DNA from: Mesorhizobium sp.
GTDB lineage: Bacteria > Pseudomonadota > Alphaproteobacteria > Rhizobiales > Rhizobiaceae
DNA length: 64,000 bases
Direction: 5' to 3'
Assembly: GCF_023954305.1 (NCBI RefSeq)
Contig: NZ_JAMLIG010000001.1
Coordinates: 186,001 to 250,000, forward strand
Shown here in pieces: positions 53,895-61,519 of the stretch (position 1 is its first letter; the number at the start of each line of letters is the position of its first letter). The notes below the pieces were generated by a model that ran no database searches, had not been told where the DNA came from, and saw only the letters and a program-made list of their open reading frames with translations. Both the position numbers and the translations under genes were made by a program.

Positions 53895-54405
53895 CGAACA
53901 AAGCCCTAATCTGGGTAATGAATATTACATATAGCACCACTGCCGCTAGAAAGGGAATCATTCCTATGACAATGCACACCTTTGCTTTGTAGAAAAGCTC
54001 CGACTTTTGGTCGTTGCGTTGACCATTTAACGTCGCGATATCTCGATAGCGAGTTATGAGAAAATCCTCGTAAGCGGCGGCTCCATTCTCTCGATCATGC
54101 TCAATTAGATCAGCCTTATGTTTCTCCAACACAACCGGGTGATCTAGATACGCAGTTCTAGCGTTAACGTATGAATAAACGATGATTGATGAAGCTATAG
54201 CCATTATTACTATTGCAACTGCTGCAAAAATTACTGCCAGTTTTCCCTCTATTAACTCTGGGCGGACAATTTTTTCTATAATATATATACCGGATATAGA
54301 TACTCCAACTATTATGCTCACCGGGAAATGAATCGACGATTCTATTCGATCTTTACGATCAATTTCAAACTCGTACTGCTCTTTATAAGTGCTTAGCGGC
54401 TGCAT
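53887..54405 (-). CDS. AT-rich hypothetical protein with three membrane helices
   Basis: 172 residues, ATG preceded by GTGAGGAG and only 6 bp after the cimA stop. Predicted helices by hydrophobicity are about 26-45 (FPVSIIVGVSISGIYIIEKI), 56-80 (LAVIFAAVAIVIMAIASSII) and 142-164 (KVCIVIGMIPFLAAVVLYVI). A charged N-terminus (YEFEIDRKDR) and a roughly 60-residue cytoplasmic stretch separate them. Base composition is about 40% GC by eye against 60-65% around it, and codons are AT-rich, which indicates transfer. The layout (two helices, a helical cytoplasmic segment, one more helix) recalls SLATT-type defence effectors, but similarity is not demonstrated. Confidence 0.8.
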   Translation of the reverse strand: MQPLSTYKEQYEFEIDRKDRIESSIHFPVSIIVGVSISGIYIIEKIVRPELIEGKLAVIFAAVAIVIMAIASSIIVYSYVNARTAYLDHPVVLEKHKADLIEHDRENGAAAYEDFLITRYRDIATLNGQRNDQKSELFYKAKVCIVIGMIPFLAAVVLYVIFITQIRALFDV

Positions 54406-54411
54406 TGCTCC

Positions 54412-56028
54412 TCACTCCGCCGCGACCAGCCCCGCCATCTCGCGGTTCTTCATCAGCTTGTAGACGATCGAGTCCATCAGCGCCTGGAAAGAGGCGTCGA
54501 TGATGTTGTCGGAGACGCCCACCGTCCACCAGCGCGCACCGGTGGAATCGTGGCTTTCGATCAGAACGCGGGTGACCGCCTCGGTGCCGCCGTTCAGGAT
54601 ACGCACCTTGAAGTCGACCAGCGCCATGTCGGAAATCTCGTCCTGGAAGCGGCCGAGATCCTTGCGCAGCGCGATGTCGAGCGCGTTGACCGGGCCGCTT
54701 CCCTCCGCCACCGACATGCGCTCCTCGCCGTCGATGTGAATCTTCACAATGGCTTCCGAGACGGTCTTGATGTTGCCCTTGGCGTCGTAGCGGCGCTCGA
54801 CCATGCAGCGGAAGCTTTCGACCTTGAAGAAGTCGGGCACGGTGCCCAACGTCCGCCTGGCGAGCAGTTCGAACGAGGCGTCGGCGCCCTCGTAGGCATA
54901 GCCCTGCGCCTCGCGTTCCTTGACGATCGAGATCAGCGTGTCGAGGCGGCGATCGGACTTGCCGACCTCTATGCCGCGGCGCTTCAGTTCGGCGAGGAAG
55001 TTGGACTTACCGCCCTGGTCCGACACCATGACGCGGCGGCGATTTCCCACACTTTCCGGCGGCACGTGCTCGTAGGTCGCCGGCTCCTTGGCCAGCGCCG
55101 AGGCGTGGATGCCGGCCTTGGTGGCGAAGGCCGAGGCGCCGACATAGGGCGCCTGCGGCTCCGGCGCGCGGTTGAGCAGCTCGTCGAAATTGCGCGACAG
55201 GCGCGAGATGCCGGCGAGCGCCTCCTTCGAAATGCCGGTGTCGAAGCGCTTCGCATAGGCGGGCTTCAGCATCAGCGTCGGAATCAGCGTCACCAGGTTG
55301 GCATTGCCGCAGCGCTCGCCGATGCCGTTCAACGTGCCCTGGATCTGGCGCGCGCCGGCTTCGACCGCGGCCAGCGAATTCGCCACCGCCTGGCCGGTGT
55401 CGTCATGGGCGTGAATGCCCAGATTCGCGCCCGGGATGCCCGCGGCGACGACCTGCGCCACGATCTCGCGCACCTCCGACGGCTGCGTGCCGCCATTGGT
55501 GTCGCAGAGCACGACCCAGCGGGCGCCTGAGTCGTAGGCGGTTTTCGCGCAGGAAAGCGCATAGTCGGGATTGGCCTTGAACCCGTCGAAGAAATGCTCG
55601 CAGTCGACCAGCGCCTCGCGACCGGCGGCCACCGCCGCCTGGACGGACTCGCGGATGGAGTCGAGGTTCTCCTCGTTGGAGCAGCCGAGCGCGACGCGGA
55701 CATGATAGTCCCAGCTCTTGGCGACGAAGCAAATCGCGTCGGTTTTCGCCTGCAGCAGCAGGGTAAGGCCTGGATCGTTGGATGCGGACATGCCGGAGCG
55801 CTTGGTCATGCCGAAGGCGACGAAGGCCGCGCGGGCCGTGCGCTTACGCTCGAAGAAGGCGGTGTCGGTCGGGTTGGCGCCCGGATAGCCGCCCTCGACA
55901 TAGGCCATGCCGAACTCGTCCAGCATCTTCGCGATCGCGATCTTGTCCTCGACGGAAAAATCGATGCCCGGCGTCTGCTGTCCGTCGCGCAGCGTCGTGT
56001 CGAAGAGGTAGAGGCGTTCGCGGGTCAT
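54412..56028 (-). CDS. cimA: (R)-citramalate synthase
   Basis: 538 residues. An alpha-IPM/homocitrate-type HMGL domain: DTTLRDGQQTPGIDFSVEDK at the N-terminus, HAHDDTGQAVANSLAAVEAG and the metal His pair H-x-H, then a LeuA-type dimer and regulatory domain at the C-terminus (about 400-530: SFRCMVERR, VKIHIDGEERM). It condenses pyruvate and acetyl-CoA to citramalate for 2-oxobutyrate and isoleucine synthesis. No strong Shine-Dalgarno is visible. It is followed without a gap by the AT-rich membrane protein gene. Confidence 0.94.
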   Translation of the reverse strand: MTRERLYLFDTTLRDGQQTPGIDFSVEDKIAIAKMLDEFGMAYVEGGYPGANPTDTAFFERKRTARAAFVAFGMTKRSGMSASNDPGLTLLLQAKTDAICFVAKSWDYHVRVALGCSNEENLDSIRESVQAAVAAGREALVDCEHFFDGFKANPDYALSCAKTAYDSGARWVVLCDTNGGTQPSEVREIVAQVVAAGIPGANLGIHAHDDTGQAVANSLAAVEAGARQIQGTLNGIGERCGNANLVTLIPTLMLKPAYAKRFDTGISKEALAGISRLSRNFDELLNRAPEPQAPYVGASAFATKAGIHASALAKEPATYEHVPPESVGNRRRVMVSDQGGKSNFLAELKRRGIEVGKSDRRLDTLISIVKEREAQGYAYEGADASFELLARRTLGTVPDFFKVESFRCMVERRYDAKGNIKTVSEAIVKIHIDGEERMSVAEGSGPVNALDIALRKDLGRFQDEISDMALVDFKVRILNGGTEAVTRVLIESHDSTGARWWTVGVSDNIIDASFQALMDSIVYKLMKNREMAGLVAAE

Positions 56029-56060
56029 GGTGCGAGTATCCGAGAGGCCTGCGCTCTACG

Positions 56061-56220
56061 GCGCCCCCCTCTGTCCTGCCGGACATCTCCCCCACACGGG
56101 GGGAGATTGGCCGTCATCAATGTTGTGCCGACTCTAATCCGCCTCGAGTCACGCAGAAAAGTTGAAGCTGCCGATCTCCCCCCGTGTGGGGGAGATGTCC
56201 GGCAGGACAGAGGGGGGCGC
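56061..56220. repeat. Perfect 47-bp inverted repeat, 66-bp loop
   Basis: The arms 56061-56107 and 56174-56220 are exact reverse complements over 47 bases and begin and end with GCGCCCCCCTCTGTCC and GGACAGAGGGGGGCGC. The content, including GGACATCTCCCCC, matches a dispersed element that I know in rhizobial genomes in many copies. It lies between cimA and the aminopeptidase gene, upstream of cimA's start. A 160-bp RNA through it would form a very stable hairpin. Confidence 0.9.
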
Positions 56221-56242
56221 GACGGAATGCGACAGCGGCCGA

Positions 56243-57202
56243 TCATGCCCCCTTCCCCCCGAACTTATCCGTCGCCCGGATCAGCCGGTCCAGGATCCCG
56301 GGCTCGGAAAAGGCATGTCCCGCGCCCTCGATCAGGTGGAACTCCGCCCTCGGCCAGGCCTTGTGCAATGCCCAGGCATATTTCGCCGGGCACGGCATGT
56401 CGTAGCGGCCGTGGACGATGACGCCGGGGATGTCGGCAAGCTTGCCCGCGTCGCGCAGCAGCTGCCCCTCCTCCAGCCAGCCGGCATGGACGAAATAGTG
56501 GTTCTCGATGCGCGAGAAGGCGAGCGCGTAGTCGTGCTCGGAATGCTGGGCATCGATGTCCGGCGCGGGCAGAAGCGTGATCGTCTGGCCTTCCCAGCGG
56601 CTCCAGGCAAGCGCGGCCTCCAGCTGCGCGGCGCGGTCGTCACCGACGAGGCGCTTGCGGTAGGCGGCCATGAGGTCGCCGCGCTCCTGTTCGGGGATCG
56701 GCGCGATGAACTTCTCCCATTTGTCCGGAAACATCTCCGACACGCCGAACTGATAGTACCAGTCGAGCTCGGCCCGCGTCAGCGTGTAGATGCCGCGCAC
56801 GACCAGTTCGCTGACGCGCTGCGGATGCAGCTCGGCATAGGCGAGCGCCAGCGTCGAACCCCAGGAGCCGCCGAAGACCAGCCACCTGTCTACGCCCATC
56901 ATCGCGCGCAGCCGCTCGATGTCGGCGACGAGGTGCCAGGTCGTATTGGCCTCGAGGCCGGCATGCGGGGTGGACCTGCCGCAGCCGCGCTGGTCGAACA
57001 AGAGGACGTCATAGACCGCCGGATCGAAGAGCCGCCGGTGGTCCGATGAGAAGCCGCCGCCCGGCCCGCCGTGCAGAAAGACGGCCGGCTTGCCGCCCTC
57101 CTTCCCCGAACGCTCCCAGTAGACATGGTGGCCGTCGCCGACGTCCAGCATGCCGCTGTCGTAGGGCTCGATCGGCGGATAGAGGCCGCGCAGTCCGGTC
57201 AC
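56243..57202 (-). CDS. pip: Proline iminopeptidase (alpha/beta hydrolase, S33)
   Basis: 319 residues from GTG at 57202, which overlaps the preceding GFA stop (GTGA); AGGGG lies 9 bases upstream. The family blocks HGGPGGG (oxyanion region) and GGSWGSTLALAYAE (Ser nucleophile) are intact; the acid is in the VIVHGRYDMPCPA segment and the His in EGAGHAFSE. It removes N-terminal proline from peptides in the cytosol. It closes a compact operon of GFA-GFA-pip genes. Confidence 0.93.
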   Translation of the reverse strand: MTGLRGLYPPIEPYDSGMLDVGDGHHVYWERSGKEGGKPAVFLHGGPGGGFSSDHRRLFDPAVYDVLLFDQRGCGRSTPHAGLEANTTWHLVADIERLRAMMGVDRWLVFGGSWGSTLALAYAELHPQRVSELVVRGIYTLTRAELDWYYQFGVSEMFPDKWEKFIAPIPEQERGDLMAAYRKRLVGDDRAAQLEAALAWSRWEGQTITLLPAPDIDAQHSEHDYALAFSRIENHYFVHAGWLEEGQLLRDAGKLADIPGVIVHGRYDMPCPAKYAWALHKAWPRAEFHLIEGAGHAFSEPGILDRLIRATDKFGGKGA

Positions 57203-57678
57203 AGGCGCAGCCCCTGCGTCGGCCAGTTGTCGGTATCGTGGTCGGGATGCTGGAAGGAGATCATCCCTTCCTCCCGGTTGGCCGAGTCGCCTTCGGCCGA
57301 CCGCTTCGGCGCGTCGAAGATTTCCGTGACCCAGGGAATCGCCGAGGCCGTATGGACCTGGATGCGCGGCTTGAGATCGGAGCGGTCGTCGAAGGCGCGG
57401 ATGGCGATTTCCAGGCCGTCCGGGTGGCGGTAGGTCAGCGGCGTACCGCAGCGCTGGCAAAAGCCCCGGTCGATGTTGACCGAGGACTGGAAATAGGCCG
57501 GCTCTTCGCGGGTCCACTCGACGCCGTCCTTCGGCGCGCTGACCAGCGGGCCGAAGAAGGAGCCGAAGGCTTTCTGGCACATGCGGCAATGGCAGATCGA
57601 AGGGCGCCCGAGCTTGCCGTGGATGCGGAAGCGCACCGCGCCGCACTGGCAGCCGCCTGTTCTGATCGTCTCGCTCAT
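57199..57678 (-). CDS. GFA family (glutathione-dependent formaldehyde-activating) protein A
   Basis: 159 residues. Zinc-binding cysteines: GGCQCGAVRF near the N-terminus, CHCRMCQKAFGS, and FCQRCGTPLTY, matching the GFA/CENP-V fold's two zinc sites. True Gfa speeds glutathione-formaldehyde adduct formation, but most members have unknown roles. Here the C-terminus ends with FQHPDHDTDNWP, a tail shared with the neighbouring paralogue (YQHPDYDTDQW), so the two arose by tandem duplication. Overlaps the other GFA gene's stop by 4 bp. Confidence 0.92.
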   Translation of the reverse strand: MSETIRTGGCQCGAVRFRIHGKLGRPSICHCRMCQKAFGSFFGPLVSAPKDGVEWTREEPAYFQSSVNIDRGFCQRCGTPLTYRHPDGLEIAIRAFDDRSDLKPRIQVHTASAIPWVTEIFDAPKRSAEGDSANREEGMISFQHPDHDTDNWPTQGLRL

Positions 57679-58166
57679 GACGTGGGCTCCTCTTGCCACT
57701 GGTCGGTGTCGTAGTCCGGATGCTGGTAGGAAACGAGATCGGCGAGGAAGGGCGCATCCGTTATGTCCGCCATCGTTTCCTGCTCGGGAAGGGCATGGAT
57801 CTCGTCGACAAAGGGCAGTTTCGCCTCGGTGCCCCACTGGATCCGCGGGCGGATTTCCTCGGGATGGTCGAAGGCGGCGATGGCGAGCGCGATCCCGTCC
57901 GGCGCCTCGTAGGTCAGCGGCGTGCCGCAGTCGCCGCAGAAGCCGCGCCAGGCATAGTTGGACGAGCGGAAGCGCTTTCGCTCGCCGCGCGTCCAGTCGA
58001 GCTTGGCGTCCCGCACCGAGACCAGCGGCAGGTAGAAATTGCCCGACGCCTTCTGGCACATGCGGCAATGGCAGACCGAGGCGTCACCAAGCGTGCCTTC
58101 GACATGAAAGCGGACCGCGCCGCACTGGCAGCCGCCGGAATAGACGGGACGGTTGTCGAGACTCAT
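57675..58166 (-). CDS. GFA family protein B (tandem paralogue)
   Basis: 163 residues, zinc motifs GGCQCGAVRF, CHCRMCQKASGN and FCGDCGTPLTY. Arrangement and length match its neighbour, with clear divergence in the middle (NFYLPLVSVRDAKL against SFFGPLVSAPKDGV). It starts 3 bp after the VOC-protein gene stop. Function as for the neighbour, unproven. Confidence 0.92.
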   Translation of the reverse strand: MSLDNRPVYSGGCQCGAVRFHVEGTLGDASVCHCRMCQKASGNFYLPLVSVRDAKLDWTRGERKRFRSSNYAWRGFCGDCGTPLTYEAPDGIALAIAAFDHPEEIRPRIQWGTEAKLPFVDEIHALPEQETMADITDAPFLADLVSYQHPDYDTDQWQEEPTS

Positions 58167-58169
58167 CGC

Positions 58170-58553
58170 TCACTCCGGCCTGTGGCAGACGGCTTCGACA
58201 TTGTTGCCGTCGGGATCGAAGACGAAGGCGCCGTAATAGTCGGGATGATAGTGGGCGCGGATGCCCGGCGCCCCGTTGTCGCGGCCGCCGGCGGCGAGCG
58301 CTGCCGCGTAGAAGGCGTCGACCTCGGCGCGGCTGGCGGTCGTGAAGGCATAATGGCGGCCGGGGCCGATCTCGGCCGATTCCGTCAGCCAGAAATCCGG
58401 CTTCTTGCGCCCGTAGCCGGCGACCCATTTGCCACCGGTGAATTCCTTCGGCACGGTCATCAGGATCTTCGCGCCGATCGCGCCCATGGCCGCGTCGTAG
58501 AAGGCTTTTGCCTTCGCGGGATCGGAAACGGGAATACCGGTGTGGTCGATCAT
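58170..58553 (-). CDS. VOC family protein (glyoxalase/bleomycin-resistance fold)
   Basis: 127 residues. A single vicinal-oxygen-chelate module pair: IDHTGIPVSDPAKAKAFYDAAM at the start (His metal ligand), and the C-terminal FVFDPDGNNVEAVCHRPE with the Glu ligand. HYHPDYYGAF and RHYAFTTASRAEVDAFYAAAL fill the middle. The substrate is unknown. Its ATG overlaps the DUF559 gene's stop by 4 bp. Confidence 0.93.
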   Translation of the reverse strand: MIDHTGIPVSDPAKAKAFYDAAMGAIGAKILMTVPKEFTGGKWVAGYGRKKPDFWLTESAEIGPGRHYAFTTASRAEVDAFYAAALAAGGRDNGAPGIRAHYHPDYYGAFVFDPDGNNVEAVCHRPE

Positions 58554-58996
58554 GGGCGGTGTTCCTCCGGGGTGGCGGGCGGTCCCTCCCCCTTGAGGGG
58601 AGGGTGGCCGCGAAGCGGCCGGGTGGGGTCGTCGAGGCGGGAACTCGCCCTTTCCCTTACAATCTGCGCGCAGTGCCAGGGATTGGCCAGAACATCCGGT
58701 TCGTCAAGTCGCAGCACGTCGTAGCCGAGCGAACGAAGGTAGGCATCGCGAACGTCATCGTGCCGTTTCCCCTTCTCCGTCTCGTGCAGATCGCCGTCCA
58801 CTTCGACCACGAGCCGCGCCCTTAGGCACACGAAGTCGACGACGTAAGGCCCGATCGGCGCCTGTTTGCGGATATGCAGGCCATCTGCCTTCAGATCGCG
58901 CAAGTCGAGCCACAGCAGGACTTCGGCCTTTGTCAGGCTATGTCGGAGCGAGCGGGCTTTCTGCCGCATTTCTGGTTTGACGCGGGTCGAGGTCAT
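58550..58996 (-). CDS. DUF559 family protein (endonuclease-fold), C-terminus encoded by a repeat
   Basis: 148 residues from ATG at 58996; a TTG nine codons earlier is an alternative. The core MRQKARSLRHSLTKAEVLLWLDLR, APIGPYVVDFVCLRARLVVEVDGDLH, and YLRSLGYDVLRL is the restriction-endonuclease-like DUF559 fold with the D...EVDG motif. After about residue 118 the product reads DDPTRPLRGHPPLKGEGPPA, translated from an intergenic repeat unit (58583-58630); the natural gene probably ended sooner. Related copies elsewhere in rhizobia also carry such tails. Function unknown; it has been compared with mobile-element-linked nucleases. Confidence 0.85.
   Translation of the reverse strand: MTSTRVKPEMRQKARSLRHSLTKAEVLLWLDLRDLKADGLHIRKQAPIGPYVVDFVCLRARLVVEVDGDLHETEKGKRHDDVRDAYLRSLGYDVLRLDEPDVLANPWHCAQIVRERASSRLDDPTRPLRGHPPLKGEGPPATPEEHRP
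58583..58630. repeat. Inverted repeat unit R1 at the 3' end of the DUF559 gene
   Basis: TCCCTCCCCCTTGAGGGGAG and the following GGTGGCCGCGAAGCGGCC and GGGTGGGGTC make a compound palindromic unit. Its reverse complement recurs at 59046-59091 (unit R2), with one mismatch over about 46 bases, so the DUF559 gene is flanked by inverted copies. The unit also contains internal hairpins. Confidence 0.8.
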
Positions 58997-59045
58997 GGCG
59001 CAGGACTCAGGGCGTCGCGCCAAGGGGCGCGAGCTGCGGAGAAGG

Positions 59046-59091
59046 CCCCACCCGGCCGCTTCGCGGCCACCCTCCCCTCGAGGGGGAGGGA
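59046..59091. repeat. Inverted repeat unit R2 upstream of the DUF559 gene
   Basis: CCCCACCCGGCCGCTTCGCG followed by GCCACCCTCCCCTCGAGGGG and GAGGGA mirrors unit R1 at 58583-58630 with a single A/G difference. It lies between the DUF559 start and the cysS stop, 14 bp downstream of cysS. Confidence 0.8.
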
Positions 59092-59105
59092 TCTGCGCCG
59101 CACGC

Positions 59106-60923
59106 TCACCGCTTCACCTCCCAGGTCGTGATGCGTTCGCCGGTGGCCGGGTCCTTGCCGTCCTTCAACTGAATGCCCTGCGCCAAGAGTTCGTCGCGGA
59201 TGCGGTCCGCCTCGGCCCAGTTCTTGTCGCGGATGAAGGCGAGGCGGCGGGCAATCTGTTCTTCTATGCCTGATGAGCCGGTATTGACCGGTCCTATCGC
59301 ATCTAGAGTCACGTCGCAGTGCTCAGAAATGGTCCATCGAACATTGTCGGATGCCATTTCGGGAAAGCGTTCGGATAGCCTTTGCTGCAGGAGAGCTATC
59401 TGCCTATGTCTTTCGCCCGCGTCTTTGATCGCTAGGTAACCGTACTCGTTCGCAACAAGCGCCCGCGCATCGATAATTGCATCCCAGTATTTCGCGAACA
59501 GCGATCCGACGTTGCCGGCCCCAGATACGCCATGACGAAAAAGCGGTTCTTTGCCGGGTTCCAACAACCCTAGCCAAATTAGGCTTGCTCCAAGCTCATT
59601 TGCAGCTTCCTTGTTCGGCGCACGAGCCAATTGGGCAATTTCTTCAATGGAGGCCAAGGCGTTTGCGAAATTTAGATCGTCCAGCAATGCGCTAACGACC
59701 GCTTCGTTCGGACGAACCGGCAATCCAATGTAGCGATCGTAGGCGAACGTCTCCTCTCGATTAAGATCATAAGCCTCAATCCAGCCGGATAGCTTGTTGT
59801 ACCAGTAATCAAGCTTCTGCTCAGTAAAGTCGATCGGCTGTCGATAGTGAGTTGCCAGCATCGCGAGTCTGACAACCGCTCCTGCACGAGGACGCCGACC
59901 TACACCCGCCAGCAACTCATGGATCGTGACGAAATTGCCTTCCGACTTCGACATCTTCTTCCCCTCGACCTGGAGGAAGCCGTTGTGGAGCCAGTAGTTG
60001 GCCATCACGTCGGTGCCGTGGGCGCAGCGGGATTGCGCGATTTCGTTCTCGTGGTGGGGAAAGATCAGATCCAAGCCGCCGCCGTGGATGTCGAACTGAT
60101 GCGGATGCTTGTGGGCGTCCGGTGACAGTTGGTCTTTCACCGCGTCCCATAGGAGTGCATCACTCATCACCGAGCATTCAATGTGCCAACCGGGCCGACC
60201 CCGAATGCTGACTTCATTGGTGTTAAGACGAAGGGCATCTCTATTATCGTCGGAAATGCGGAAGTTGGCATCCCAGCCCGGCTCTAACTCGTTGCTTTCC
60301 TTCCAAAGAACGAAGTCACCGGGATTTCGCTTGTGATCTTTCACTTCGACCCGCGCACCCGCGAACATTTCTTCGAGCTTTCGCCGGGATAGCGCACCGT
60401 AGTCTTCCATTTTTCGGACATCGAACAGCGTCTCGCGACCATCCTCGCCTTGGGCGACATAGGCATGATCCTTATCGAGAAGGGTCTGGATCATTGCGAT
60501 CATCCCCTCAATATACTCCGTCGCCCGCGGCTGGACGGTCGGCGGCAGGCATCCGAGCGCGGTCACGTCCTTCTGATACTGCTCGTAGGTCGGCTCGGTG
60601 ACTTTCCGGATCGCCTCGTTGAGCGACAGGTTCCCGGCCTCGATCTCGGCGCCGTAGTCGCGCAAGGCGCGCGCGTTGATCTTGTCGTCGACGTCGGTGA
60701 TGTTGCGGACATAGGTGACGTGGTCCGGCCCGTAGAGATGCCGCAGAAGGCGGAACAGCACGTCGAAGACGATCGCCGGCCGCGCATTGCCGATGTGGGC
60801 GTAGTCGTAGACCGTCGGGCCGCAGACATACATGCGCACATTCGCCGGATCGATGGGGACAAAATCCTCCTTCGTCCGCGTCAGCGTGTTGTAGAGGCGC
60901 AGCCCCTTGAAGCCCTCAGACAT
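59106..60923 (-). CDS. cysS: Cysteinyl-tRNA synthetase, long mosaic form
   Basis: 605 residues against a usual 460-500. Charges tRNA-Cys. The class-I signatures are intact: YDYAHIGN (HIGH equivalent, about 40-46), GKKMSKSEGN (323-330), and the zinc ligands Cys34 (VCGPTVYD), Cys250 (HIECSVM), and the PHHENE block. Extra sequence lies around residues 211-240 (NELEPGWDANFRISDDNRD..., before RGRPGWHIEC) and in the 440-560 region. Composition alternates: about residues 142-258 and 333-551 are near 50% GC, other parts near 60%, suggesting recombination between divergent alleles or insertions. The ATG has GGGAGTAGGC upstream. Confidence 0.9.
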   Translation of the reverse strand: MSEGFKGLRLYNTLTRTKEDFVPIDPANVRMYVCGPTVYDYAHIGNARPAIVFDVLFRLLRHLYGPDHVTYVRNITDVDDKINARALRDYGAEIEAGNLSLNEAIRKVTEPTYEQYQKDVTALGCLPPTVQPRATEYIEGMIAMIQTLLDKDHAYVAQGEDGRETLFDVRKMEDYGALSRRKLEEMFAGARVEVKDHKRNPGDFVLWKESNELEPGWDANFRISDDNRDALRLNTNEVSIRGRPGWHIECSVMSDALLWDAVKDQLSPDAHKHPHQFDIHGGGLDLIFPHHENEIAQSRCAHGTDVMANYWLHNGFLQVEGKKMSKSEGNFVTIHELLAGVGRRPRAGAVVRLAMLATHYRQPIDFTEQKLDYWYNKLSGWIEAYDLNREETFAYDRYIGLPVRPNEAVVSALLDDLNFANALASIEEIAQLARAPNKEAANELGASLIWLGLLEPGKEPLFRHGVSGAGNVGSLFAKYWDAIIDARALVANEYGYLAIKDAGERHRQIALLQQRLSERFPEMASDNVRWTISEHCDVTLDAIGPVNTGSSGIEEQIARRLAFIRDKNWAEADRIRDELLAQGIQLKDGKDPATGERITTWEVKR

Positions 60924-61331
60924 GCCTACTCCCAGCCTGCTGGCCGGGGCGTTTGCTTGTCTTTGGCAGATAGAGCGAAAACGACCGGACCAGCGACAGC
61001 GCTAGCCGATAATGCAAATCCCGCAAATGGCGAAGATCGTTTTCATGGCGCGCTTTATGCGGCGCGCACGGGTCTTGCGTCAAGAGGAGAGGTTTTCCAT
61101 CGCGCGCGACACGGTCCGGTTACGAAGCGCGGCGAAAGAGGAGCGATCGTCGAGGCGATTGCACCTGTATGAGGTGTGTCGTTTCGGCATCGCCGCGTTG
61201 ACAAACGATCAACCATCAATCGGTAAAAGGCCGCCGTCCGGGAAATGCCCATTCCGGGTCAGAATTCGGTCCCAATCGGACGTCATCCGGCGGCCTGCAC
61301 ATCGACCCAAACGGGACCAGAGGGAAGAGAC
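60924..61331. other. 408-bp gap upstream of cysS and a small gene
   Basis: Divergent regulatory space between cysS (minus) and the 52-residue gene (plus). A TTGACA at 61198-61203 could be the -35 of a promoter for the small gene, but the matching -10 (CGGTAA at 17 bp) is poor. I see no terminator, no palindrome longer than 8 bp and no coding frame I can support. Confidence 0.4.
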
Positions 61332-61490
61332 ATGACCCGCACGATCAGCGAAACCGAACGCGCCCGACAGCAATATGCGGCACTCGTCAGCCATTACCGC
61401 GCCATCGGCCCGGCGGCGATCATGGCCGCGCTGCTTTGCGCCAGGACGAAGAGCGTGAACAACCAGGTCGTGCTGAAGCGCGCCGCCTGA
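61332..61490 (+). CDS. Small hypothetical protein (52 aa)
   Basis: ATG at 61332 with AGAGGGAAGAGAC upstream, stop at 61488-61490. The product begins MTRTISETERARQQYAALVSH and ends LLCARTKSVNNQVVLKRAA; it is basic with one short alanine-rich hydrophobic part (AIGPAAIMAALL). A longer frame reaches upstream without a ribosome-binding site. Not recognised; support is the good ribosome-binding site and the isolated position. Confidence 0.5.
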   Translation: MTRTISETERARQQYAALVSHYRAIGPAAIMAALLCARTKSVNNQVVLKRAA

Positions 61491-61519
61491 GACGCCGGCC
61501 TGTTCGGCTTCTTGCAGCG

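Noticed and set aside
53690..53934. Two plus-strand frames of about 66 codons beside the AT-rich gene
   Set aside because: They are antisense to the micro-ORF and the membrane-protein gene, lack a ribosome-binding site, and contain runs of Gly and Ala from translation of the polyproline region's complement.
58997..59023. Longer N-terminus of the DUF559 protein
   Set aside because: The upstream start is TTG with no ribosome-binding site; ATG at 58996 is preferred.
61198..61226. TTGACA promoter for the 52-aa gene
   Set aside because: The matching -10 (CGGTAA) is poor, so it is mentioned only as a possibility.
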